A stretch of 64,000 bases of DNA from Nanogingivalis sp963526415 (lineage in GTDB: Bacteria; Patescibacteriota; Saccharimonadia; Saccharimonadales; Saccharimonadaceae). The stretch covers positions 62,001-126,000 of the forward strand of contig CAURNE010000001.1 of the NCBI GenBank assembly GCA_963526415.1, in the 5' to 3' direction. The notes below the pieces were generated by a model. The model was not told where the DNA came from. It did not search any database and saw nothing but the letters and a program-made list of their open reading frames with translations. Made by a program: the position numbers and the translations under genes. Shown piece after piece: positions 33,598 through 41,769 of the stretch; the stretch's first letter is position 1; each line of letters starts with the position of its first letter.

Positions 33598-34068
33598 TTT
33601 TATATCTATTAATTTGACAATACTATTATTTTGGTTTATAAAAAGCGAACGGTTTTTTCTGTTCTCTTTTGACTTTTCTTTATTTTATTATATTATTTTA
33701 AGTAGGATTATTTCTACTTCACTTGAAAAACTTTATTTTTGTTTTATTACTATGTTTGACATTATAGCTATATTATTTCTTAGAAGTGTTGAAAGGTTGT
33801 GGAAAAATCGTTTTCCTTGTTAGTAAAAGTCTTTTAAATGTTTGTTGAAACTTCCTGTGAGTTTTACACAATTTAGCTATGGATAATTTTGAAAGTTGGA
33901 GGTTATGGAAAAGATTCAAGTTTTCCACATAGTTTTTCATAAAGTTTTGCTTTGATTTTCCACACAAAAAATGATATAATTTTAAGTAGTGAAAGCTTGG
34001 TTTTCCACAGTTTCCACAACACCTATTATTATAACTACAACTTCTAAGAAAAAGGATTTAAAATTTTT
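33598..34068. other. dnaA-dnaN intergenic origin region with DnaA boxes
   Basis: About 470 bp without a gene. The first 190 bp are very T-rich and could be the DNA unwinding element. The second half holds DnaA boxes TGTGGAAAA at 33798-33806 and TTTTCCACA at 33921-33929, 33956-33964 and 34001-34009, plus near matches TTTTACACA (33862-33870) and GTTTCCACA (34010-34018). Likely the main oriC. Confidence 0.75.
33952..33980 (+). promoter_or_regulatory. dnaN promoter overlapped by a DnaA box
   Basis: -35 TTGATT at 33952-33957, 17-bp spacer, extended -10 TGA-TATAAT (hexamer 33975-33980). The DnaA box at 33956-33964 overlaps the -35, so DnaA binding would control dnaN-recF. Confidence 0.75.
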
Positions 34069-35163
34069 ATGGAACTAACTGTTCGAAAAGATGATTTAGC
34101 TAAGGCACTCAATAATATTGCAGGAATTGCAAGTAATAAAACAAGTTTGCCTAGTCTTGAGTATATTCTTTTTCAAACAGATGGTTCAAGACTTTTAATT
34201 GCCGCAACTAATTTAGAGATTGCTATTTCACAAAAAATTAGCGCAAAAATCGAAAAAGTTGGTTCGGTGATGTTACCTGAAAAACTAACTAAAAGCTTTA
34301 TTGACAGTTTACCATCTGGTAGTGATGTTTCTTTTAAGGTTAAGGGTGAAAATATTTCAATTGAAAGTGGAAATTATAAATCAAAAATTAACGGTTTTTC
34401 GGCTGAAGACTTCCCTGAACTCCCAACTATTGACGATCCTACTGCTAGATTTTTTATTGGCACTGATATTTTCAAAGAAGTTGTTGGTCAAGTTGACACT
34501 GTAAGTAATGACACTTCACGACCAATTTTAACTGGAGTTTTCTTCCATACTTTCGAAAATTATATATATATGGCAGCAACAGATGGTTATCGTTTGAGCG
34601 AGCGGAAGCTTTTTGAAACTGATCAAGAATTTGCGTCAATCGTTCCAAGCAGTGTTCTGAAAAAAGTTGCAGGTGTTATTCCTGAAAATCTTGACGAAAT
34701 CGAGGTCATTATTAATGAAAACCAAATTCAATTTATGGTTGGTGAAATATTAATCATAAGCAACTTAATTGATGGAAAATATGTTGAATATCGTCGCTTG
34801 ATTCCAAATTCAACCGAGACTGTTTTAAAGATTAAACGCGCTGATTTTTTGCAAACAATTAAAGTTGCTGAAGTCTTTACTCGCGATTCTGGCGGAAGTA
34901 TCACTTTACGAGCTGATGAAGAAAATTCAAAATTATCGATTCATACAATTGCAAGTGAAATTGGCGAAAGTACATCTGAAACTGATGCTGAAATCTCTGG
35001 TGGCGGTGAAGTAACTTTAAATGTAGTTTATATTAAGCACGCACTTGGAACTTTAAAATCTCCGAAAATATCTTTTGGTTTTTCTGGAAAATTGGCACCA
35101 ACTGTTTTTAAAGATCTTGAAAATGACGATTATATCCATATCGTGATGCCGTTAAAAAGTTAG
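34069..35163 (+). CDS. dnaN: DNA polymerase III beta sliding clamp
   Basis: 364 aa, three repeated clamp domains; the dimer rings DNA and holds the polymerase. Seen: KDDLAKALNNIAGIASNKTSLPSLEYI at the N-terminus, TDGYRLSERKL in domain II, and the C-terminal IHIVMPLKS close to the family ending (MPMR-type). It lies 7 nt before recF. The leader is long and holds DnaA boxes. Confidence 0.96.
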   Translation: MELTVRKDDLAKALNNIAGIASNKTSLPSLEYILFQTDGSRLLIAATNLEIAISQKISAKIEKVGSVMLPEKLTKSFIDSLPSGSDVSFKVKGENISIESGNYKSKINGFSAEDFPELPTIDDPTARFFIGTDIFKEVVGQVDTVSNDTSRPILTGVFFHTFENYIYMAATDGYRLSERKLFETDQEFASIVPSSVLKKVAGVIPENLDEIEVIINENQIQFMVGEILIISNLIDGKYVEYRRLIPNSTETVLKIKRADFLQTIKVAEVFTRDSGGSITLRADEENSKLSIHTIASEIGESTSETDAEISGGGEVTLNVVYIKHALGTLKSPKISFGFSGKLAPTVFKDLENDDYIHIVMPLKS

Positions 35164-35170
35164 GAATTGA

Positions 35171-36208
35171 ATGATTTTAAAGACCCTGAGAGTTCAGAAT
35201 TTTCGAACGCATTCTGATTTTATTTTAGAAATTGGCGAAAAATCTACTTTAATTTCTGGCGCAAATGGTAGCGGAAAAACTTCTCTTCTCGAAGCGATTT
35301 ATTTTTCTCTTCAAGGAACGAGCTTTAGATCAATTGATAGAGAAATTTTAAAAAATGACGGTTCAAACTGGTTTCGAATTGATCTGAAAGATTCGGAAGA
35401 TAACTGCCGAACGATAACTTTTAACGATGCAGTTCAAAAATCAAAAAAGCAATTCATTATTAATGGTGATAAAAAAGCACGCTTGAGCGCAAATTTGAGA
35501 GTTCCTGTAGTGCTTTTTGAACCGGATGACTTGCAACTTTTAAGTGGTTCACCAACTCGACGACGAAATTTTTTAGATCGTTTTTTGTCGCAAATTTTTC
35601 CAAGTTTTCAGTTAGCGGTTTTGAGATATAATAAAGCTCTAAAACAACGAAATAACTTGCTTAAACGTGATAATTTTTCGCAAGATGAGATTTTTCCGTG
35701 GAATTTAATGCTTGCTGAATATGGTGCGGAGATAATTTCAAGACGATGCGATTTTCTAGAGCTTTTGAATTCAAAGATTGAAGAGACTTATGCTGAAATT
35801 TCAGGAGTTCAAGATAAAATTAAGATTGAATATCTGGGTGAAAAAGTTTCAAAAACTGAAATTTTGGCCATTTTGAGCAAAAATATTGAGCGGGATAAAA
35901 TTTTAGGATATACGAGTTTTGGACCACATAAGCATGATGTTCAGTTTATATTTAATGGAAAGTTGGCACAAAATACAGCAAGTCGAGGTGAGAATCGTAG
36001 TTTGGTTTTAGCTTTAAAATTTATTGAAACAGATATTCTAGCAGATTTAACAGCAAAGCGACCAATTATTTTGCTTGATGATGTTTTTTCAGAGCTTGAT
36101 GGTGAGCGTCAAAAATTGTTAACGAAACACTTTTCGAAATATCAGACAATTATAACCTCAACAAATGAAATTGAAGTCGAAGAATGTAAAATAACCTCAC
36201 TAAATTAG
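35171..36208 (+). CDS. recF: DNA repair protein RecF
   Basis: 345 aa SMC-like ATPase that helps load RecA at gaps. Walker A SGANGSGKTSLLEAIY, signature-like ASRGENRSLVLALKF, Walker B RPIILLDDVFSELD. It follows dnaN with an AGGAA site, the standard dnaA-dnaN-recF order; gyrB does not follow. Confidence 0.95.
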   Translation: MILKTLRVQNFRTHSDFILEIGEKSTLISGANGSGKTSLLEAIYFSLQGTSFRSIDREILKNDGSNWFRIDLKDSEDNCRTITFNDAVQKSKKQFIINGDKKARLSANLRVPVVLFEPDDLQLLSGSPTRRRNFLDRFLSQIFPSFQLAVLRYNKALKQRNNLLKRDNFSQDEIFPWNLMLAEYGAEIISRRCDFLELLNSKIEETYAEISGVQDKIKIEYLGEKVSKTEILAILSKNIERDKILGYTSFGPHKHDVQFIFNGKLAQNTASRGENRSLVLALKFIETDILADLTAKRPIILLDDVFSELDGERQKLLTKHFSKYQTIITSTNEIEVEECKITSLN

Positions 36209-36222
36209 TGAGGTTATTTTTT
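36188..36222. terminator. Convergent intrinsic terminator
   Basis: A long palindrome (AAATAACCTCACT and its complement) with T6 after it, between recF and the convergent PEGA-protein gene. Confidence 0.85.
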
Positions 36223-36892
36223 AGACTTGACCACAGGTTGGATCAACATAATTAACTGTATACTTATCTAGAACATCTTTTTGCTTTGATTTCATCCAAT
36301 CAATTGCTAGATTTTTATAGAAGTTGAAATTTGAAGAATTACATTTGCTGTAAATCACGACATTTATTTTCGAAATCTCTGTTTTATCTTCCGGATTTAA
36401 TACATATGAAACTGTAAAGCCAGTTGTAACGGCACCTTTAGTAGTATTAGTATATGGCAGATCGCGAACGATCGGATTTTTTGAAATTAAATCTTTCATT
36501 TTATCAGTAATTTTTTCATGAGTAACACCAGAGCGAATAATATCGTCTTCTTGATGTTTTAAATACCAATTACCTTTTGGATCTTTTTGCCCAATTGAAA
36601 GTAGGACATTTGTTTTTTGCCCGGATTTTATTTCAAATTCCTTAGAGGCAGACTCAAAGCCATCTTTTGAAACTTCTACTTTATATTTTCCAGGCGTCAT
36701 TGTGTGAGTTCCGTTTTTGAGGTTTTTTCCATTAATTTTTATCGAAGAACTTTCTGGTGCAACGGTAAGAATTAATTTTCCGCAATAGACATCATTCCAT
36801 ATCCACCAGCCGATAACAACTATAGAAATCGAAACAAATATAGCTAAAACAGAATAAATTTTAATTTTAGTTGGTTGATCAATATTTTGCAT
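36221..36892 (-). CDS. Membrane-anchored PEGA domain protein
   Basis: 223 aa. One N-terminal membrane helix (KIYSVLAIFVSISIVVIGWWIW), then a PEGA domain (LTVAPESSSIKINGKNLKNGTHTMTPGKYKVEVSKDGFES) and a C-terminal domain of about 110 residues with two Cys, not recognised. PEGA domains are small extracytoplasmic beta folds common in surface proteins. It is the last gene of the type IV secretion arm, 3 nt after the wall hydrolase gene, with an AAAGGA site, so it may be a structural part of the machine (inference). Confidence 0.8.
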   Translation of the reverse strand: MQNIDQPTKIKIYSVLAIFVSISIVVIGWWIWNDVYCGKLILTVAPESSSIKINGKNLKNGTHTMTPGKYKVEVSKDGFESASKEFEIKSGQKTNVLLSIGQKDPKGNWYLKHQEDDIIRSGVTHEKITDKMKDLISKNPIVRDLPYTNTTKGAVTTGFTVSYVLNPEDKTEISKINVVIYSKCNSSNFNFYKNLAIDWMKSKQKDVLDKYTVNYVDPTCGQV

Positions 36893-36895
36893 TCT

Positions 36896-38572
36896 TTATC
36901 CTTTCCATCTCCAGACTTCAACCTCACCAAGGCTTTCCATAATTTGAAGATTCATTGGTTCAATAACACCAGTTGTTCTACTATATCCGGCATTCGCTAC
37001 TTTATCTTCTCCATTAACTTGAACATAAAATTCTATATGTGCACTAGCTCCACCGCCAGTTCCTGATGATATAATATCACCCGGTCTCATATTACTTGTA
37101 CTTCCGTTATATGGTATTTTTTCATATTTATCCGGGTTGCTACGCATATATTGAACAAGATTTGCAACTCCGCAGCAATGTTTAGCATATTCTGGATCTA
37201 CGGTTGTACTCATAACCATCGAAACGAAGGCATCACAACTCATACCTTTCTGAACATACGATTCACCATAGTTAATTAATCCTGTCGCTCTTAAAGCTTC
37301 CGTCTGTTTATCTGTAACTTCACCGGCATAGGCTGCAGCTCTATCAGATTCTGGGCGTGCTAATTCCATCGCACGTCCGGCAATTGTATTATTACTTAAA
37401 CCGCTGCCACTTGAAGATGAAGAGCAGGATTTTGATGAAGATGAATTACTTGATCCGTTGACGGCGCCTTGTAAGAATTTAATATAAGCTTCTTGACCTT
37501 CTGCGTTCGGGTGAATTCCGTCGCTAGCATAAAGATTTCTGCCACCATTTTTTTCAGCATAAGATTTCCAGTCTAAAATTTTCACTTCACTATGTTTTGA
37601 AGCAAATGCTGATAATTTTTGGTTAATAATTTCATAATTGGCATTTCCGCCTTTCGAAAAATTATTTACCCAATAAATTTTCTTACCTTTAAGCTTTCCG
37701 AGGAGATTTTCGGCAGCACTTTCATCGAAATTATCATTCGTTCCAAGGTTGACGACGACTGTATTGTGAATTTCTGAAGGCAGCTTATTTGTTGCGGCGG
37801 CGATTGAGTCTCCAACTGTTGCAGAAACATTTGACCCCGAAAATGTTGATGAAAGTTTATCTTGGACACCGACTGTGATCGAATCTCCAATGAAGGTTAT
37901 TTTTCCATCCACCCCGCCTGATGATGAGCTTGAGGATGAACTTGATGATCCTGATTTTCCGCCAAATTGTGCAAGGATTCTATTTCCAACTTCTTGACCT
38001 TCTTGAATACGTCCAGCTCGCAAATCTTCGCGAGGCCTTTCAAATTGAAGTGTCCAGGCAGTTGTAGCTTCAAGAATGGAATTTGAAGAGGTAATTGCAT
38101 TTTTTGCAGCAGATTGTGAAGTTTCCAATTCATGCCAAAGGAAGCTTAGTTGAACACCAAGATCTGAAACTGGTTTTCCCTGTTCTTTAGCATAATTTTC
38201 AAGATTAGTTCTACGACCAAAAGACCATTGTGCTATACCATAGCCAATACCATTACCCTCTTCATTTAGATCCGGATTGAAATGATTTGACTCACCCCAG
38301 AGGCTACCCATTATTCCGGCAACCTGTTCATCTGTGAGTCCCTTAGACTTAAGGAAGTTCCAGATTTTTTCAGCATTATCATTTCCTTCAAGATTAACAT
38401 CAGCCATCTTGCCACTACTATCCCCACCAGTTAAACATTCTTCACCAGCATCATAATAAATGATATCATTCAATTTATAAAAATGTTCATTAAACTCAGC
38501 CCTTGCGATATTCGAAAAGGATGAAGCTAGAATTAATGCTATTCCTACGATTGATGATATTTTTTTATACAT
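36896..38572 (-). CDS. Secreted three-domain wall hydrolase (muramidase, SGNH esterase, NlpC/P60-like)
   Basis: 558 aa with signal peptide 1-25. Residues about 64-205 resemble phage tail/lytic lysozyme (AGIMGSLWGESNHFNPDLNE, candidate Glu94). A Ser-rich linker leads to an SGNH/GDSL hydrolase at about 222-372: GDSITVG with Ser230, GTNDN at 276-280, and DGIHP with Asp350/His353; such enzymes often remove acetyl groups from glycans. A second Ser-rich linker leads to an NlpC/P60- or CHAP-like domain at 396-558 with Cys445 (GMSCDAF) and His511 (AHIEFY). Together they could cut glycan strands, deacetylate and cut peptides. In the secretion operon this fits a VirB1-like role in opening a wall, self or host (inference). 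Confidence 0.85.
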   Translation of the reverse strand: MYKKISSIVGIALILASSFSNIARAEFNEHFYKLNDIIYYDAGEECLTGGDSSGKMADVNLEGNDNAEKIWNFLKSKGLTDEQVAGIMGSLWGESNHFNPDLNEEGNGIGYGIAQWSFGRRTNLENYAKEQGKPVSDLGVQLSFLWHELETSQSAAKNAITSSNSILEATTAWTLQFERPREDLRAGRIQEGQEVGNRILAQFGGKSGSSSSSSSSSSGGVDGKITFIGDSITVGVQDKLSSTFSGSNVSATVGDSIAAATNKLPSEIHNTVVVNLGTNDNFDESAAENLLGKLKGKKIYWVNNFSKGGNANYEIINQKLSAFASKHSEVKILDWKSYAEKNGGRNLYASDGIHPNAEGQEAYIKFLQGAVNGSSNSSSSKSCSSSSSGSGLSNNTIAGRAMELARPESDRAAAYAGEVTDKQTEALRATGLINYGESYVQKGMSCDAFVSMVMSTTVDPEYAKHCCGVANLVQYMRSNPDKYEKIPYNGSTSNMRPGDIISSGTGGGASAHIEFYVQVNGEDKVANAGYSRTTGVIEPMNLQIMESLGEVEVWRWKG

Positions 38573-38573
38573 A

Positions 38574-41500
38574 TTATTTACCTATAATTGACATTGGATC
38601 GAAGTGATTACCACCATAGACTGCTCGACCTTTATAAAATTCCAGGTGTAAGTGTGGTGGAAAGGTATTTGGACCATTTGACCCCCAACCTCCAATTCGT
38701 CCAATCATATCTCCTTTTTTAACACTGTCTCCAGGGTTTTTATATCCGGCACTCATATGACAATACAAACTGTCTATATCTGAACCTGTTGCTTCTTTGT
38801 GTGAAATTACTCGCAAATTTGGTCCACAACCACGGCTCGAATCTCCACTGAGATCTGAAACTACACCGTCTGCTACGGCATAAACTGGCGTTCCTTCAGC
38901 TCCACCAAGATCTGCTCCGGTATGAACACATCCGTTAAATTCGCAGTCAATTGGAAGGTTTCGTGGACCATAAGGTGAAGTTACGATTAGTTCACCTTCA
39001 AGGGGTGGTGCAAACTTAGATTTAGCTTTTGATATTTCTTCACTAGAAGGTCCGCCTGCGCTAGCTGATCCTCTTCCGCCTTCAGTTCCAACTCCACCAC
39101 CATTCGTATCTGGCTTAAAATCTTCGTTCATTCCACGCTCTGTTCGAACATCGGTTAAGAACATTGCATATAAATTTGCTTTCGGATTTTTGGTTGTGTT
39201 ACATATTCCACCAAGGCTTTCGTCATCTTCGTCTTCTTGAACACCAATTGGAGCCTTTCGGTTGAAGCAATATTTTTCGTATTTCTTCAATTTTCCGCTC
39301 ATTTGAATTGTACTTAAAACGTCATCAGTTTCGCTAGTATTCTCCTTTTCAATAATATCTCCTGATTCTTTAAGTTCGTTAATAATATCGTCAGTTTCTT
39401 TTTCGACAATCCCCATATCTATTCCGGTATAAACATTACAGAAAATATCTGTAGCTGCGCCAGTATCGGTAATTGATTTATCTTCGCAAGTTTCCATATT
39501 AGCTGCGAAATTTGCATTGTTTGCAGCACTTGCGCCAGGTGTAATTGATGCGAAAGATCTCTGAGCACTACTAATTAACGACGGTAAAAATCCACTAATT
39601 GAAGATAATTGTTTTGCGTATGGTAGCATATTACTGACAATTGATCCGACGAATGTGTGTCGAGTTGTTGGGTCGAATGGGCTTGAAGTCATTCGAATTT
39701 CTTCCGCATTTTGTGCAATTTGGCGCTCAGTTTCTTGCCGAAATGCCACAGCTTGAGCTTTAGTTAAAACTCCACCACTTCCTGCCATAGTGTTTTTAGC
39801 CATCATTGCACCAGATCCTGACATTATGGCGTTTCCAAAGTTTTCGCCAGTTGTTGAGTCATTGAGGGTTGTTCCAGTTAAACCTTCAGCAACCTGGCGT
39901 GAAATTTCACTTAAGGCTTTATCGGCTAGTACTCTACCTGCAACCCCAATTGCTATCTGTAAAGCTACTAGCCAGATAGATTTTTTAATAACCTGACCAA
40001 TACAGCCAAAAAATCCAGTTCCCATACAAGCTAGAATAGTAAATGCAGCATAGGCAATTCCTACTGCAGCAGAAACAACACCCGCTAATTTACATCCCTG
40101 TCGAACAACCCATCCGGTAAATCCGGTGGTCATCATATTCATTAAGTTAGCAAACCAGCCTGTGATTCCAACTTGATAATCTTTTGCTGAATCATTGAGT
40201 TTTGAAACGCGGTCGTCGTAGGCAACAGCTCGCCATCCCTGAGATTCGGTTGCGCTTTTAACCTTATCATTATCTGCTGTCGAATCCGCAAAGAATGCAA
40301 AGGCATTTTTTAGCCGCGAGGTATTCGATCCTTTATCTGTAGGATTTTTATTTTCTTTTGAATCCTTTTTATTAGCGATTCCCATTAGGTTATTTCCTTG
40401 TGAAGTAACTTCCTGTTGAGTTGCCTCACCAGATTTAATTTTTGAGGCCATTGAAAGGAAGGATAGTCCAAATTGTGCGAAAACTTCAACATTAGAAATT
40501 TTTAAAACACTCCATCCCATAGATATAAGGTTATATGCTCCACAAACAAGATCGATACCACCCAGAGCCATTAGACTTCCTTTTGATTTTTCGAGTATTT
40601 CTAGCCCCATCTTTCCTTTTTCGCTAAGGCTCTTAGTTCCCTTTTTTAACTTATCTTTAAAACTCTTAAGATCTTCCTTAAGCTGTTTCGTTCCTTTTTC
40701 ACCTTTAGTGACTTTGCTTTTACCACCTTCTTCAACCTCTTCTGAATCTCCGGGTAACTTTCTTGTGTCAGTCTCTTCTTCTTTACTGTGGTTATTAGCA
40801 GTTTTCTTAATATCTTCGTCAATCTCTTCTTCGGTTTTACCCTTGTTATCCTTTTTTGCTTTTTTAAATTTAAACCAACCCTTAAGTTTTTGCCAAGATT
40901 TATCTAGAAAAGATGCAAAACGACCACTAAAACCGCGCCGATAAGCGTGACGAACAGTTGGGTTTGTTCGCATTATTTCCTTGATAGCTTTCGAATCATT
41001 TGGTATTGAGATATTGTTGCCGTCTTTAATATAAGTTAATTTTGAAATTTTCTTTCGACCAAAAAGACTACTACCTTCTTCAAATTCAACTTTAAAGCCA
41101 GCACGTTCGAGATTTTTGATGTTCCGTTCGGTTACGCGCGACATTCGACAAACGATTCCAGCAGTACATTTAATGCCCTTCATTTTTAAGCTAAGTATTT
41201 TCGTAGAGCGATTATTCATACTTGTTGATGCTGAATTTAGTTTTTCGGTAATAATTTCTTGAATATGAACTGGTGCAAGTGAGGCAATTCCAGTTGAAAT
41301 TACAAAAATAAATGTTCCACCACCACCAATTAGGCCACCAGTTGCAGCCATTGCCCCTTTACTTTTAAAGAATGATTTTGCGCGGTTTTTCCAGCCGCCT
41401 TTTGAGTTTGTGGCGTTTCGGGATTTGTGGGTTCCGCCACCACTAACATTATTTTGCCAGCCGCCAGATTTTGAAGCTTGAGAGTCTTTCGAAAGTGTTT

Positions 41501-41708
41501 CAGAGTCGCTAATTCCTGAATTTGAATCCGCCGAAACTGATGATTTTTCAGCGTTCGCTAAAGCAGACGGATTATAGCCGTCGTCGCCGCGAATTGATTC
41601 TGCAGTTCCCCAGCTTTTTTGCTCGTTTGCAAGTTTAGCTTGGTTGGAATCACTTAAATCGCTAAAATCAAGATTTTCATCTCTTTCGAAATCTCTGTCT
41701 GCTCCCAT
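38574..41708 (-). CDS. Large membrane protein of the secretion locus with C-terminal M23 peptidase
   Basis: 1044 aa. A charged Ser/Lys-rich cytosolic region, a Gly-rich membrane helix (AAMAATGGLIGGGGTFIFVIS, about 115-135), a Lys/Glu-rich stretch, several further hydrophobic segments (VVSAAVGIAYAAFTILACMGTGFFGCIG and others), and a final M23 metallopeptidase domain. The zinc ligands are in place: HTGAD (His929, Asp933) and HLHLE (His1019, His1021), plus YCH (His984). M23 enzymes cut peptidoglycan crosslinks. A PG peptidase fused to a membrane secretion component is unusual and suggests a wall-crossing subunit. It overlaps neighbours closely in the operon. Confidence 0.85.
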   Translation of the reverse strand: MGADRDFERDENLDFSDLSDSNQAKLANEQKSWGTAESIRGDDGYNPSALANAEKSSVSADSNSGISDSETLSKDSQASKSGGWQNNVSGGGTHKSRNATNSKGGWKNRAKSFFKSKGAMAATGGLIGGGGTFIFVISTGIASLAPVHIQEIITEKLNSASTSMNNRSTKILSLKMKGIKCTAGIVCRMSRVTERNIKNLERAGFKVEFEEGSSLFGRKKISKLTYIKDGNNISIPNDSKAIKEIMRTNPTVRHAYRRGFSGRFASFLDKSWQKLKGWFKFKKAKKDNKGKTEEEIDEDIKKTANNHSKEEETDTRKLPGDSEEVEEGGKSKVTKGEKGTKQLKEDLKSFKDKLKKGTKSLSEKGKMGLEILEKSKGSLMALGGIDLVCGAYNLISMGWSVLKISNVEVFAQFGLSFLSMASKIKSGEATQQEVTSQGNNLMGIANKKDSKENKNPTDKGSNTSRLKNAFAFFADSTADNDKVKSATESQGWRAVAYDDRVSKLNDSAKDYQVGITGWFANLMNMMTTGFTGWVVRQGCKLAGVVSAAVGIAYAAFTILACMGTGFFGCIGQVIKKSIWLVALQIAIGVAGRVLADKALSEISRQVAEGLTGTTLNDSTTGENFGNAIMSGSGAMMAKNTMAGSGGVLTKAQAVAFRQETERQIAQNAEEIRMTSSPFDPTTRHTFVGSIVSNMLPYAKQLSSISGFLPSLISSAQRSFASITPGASAANNANFAANMETCEDKSITDTGAATDIFCNVYTGIDMGIVEKETDDIINELKESGDIIEKENTSETDDVLSTIQMSGKLKKYEKYCFNRKAPIGVQEDEDDESLGGICNTTKNPKANLYAMFLTDVRTERGMNEDFKPDTNGGGVGTEGGRGSASAGGPSSEEISKAKSKFAPPLEGELIVTSPYGPRNLPIDCEFNGCVHTGADLGGAEGTPVYAVADGVVSDLSGDSSRGCGPNLRVISHKEATGSDIDSLYCHMSAGYKNPGDSVKKGDMIGRIGGWGSNGPNTFPPHLHLEFYKGRAVYGGNHFDPMSIIGK

Positions 41709-41769
41709 TTTCCTAAAACTCTAAAAAATTATAATTCTATTTTACCACATTTATGCTTGTGCTTCAAGG

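Noticed and set aside
33614..33823. 69-codon open frame between dnaA and dnaN
   Set aside because: T-rich, hydrophobic by composition, lies in the origin region with DnaA boxes, no ribosome site or family match.
37666..38133. Alternative frames within the hydrolase gene (and other overlapping frames in long genes)
   Set aside because: They lie wholly inside well-supported genes, have low-complexity or unlikely sequences and no ribosome site.
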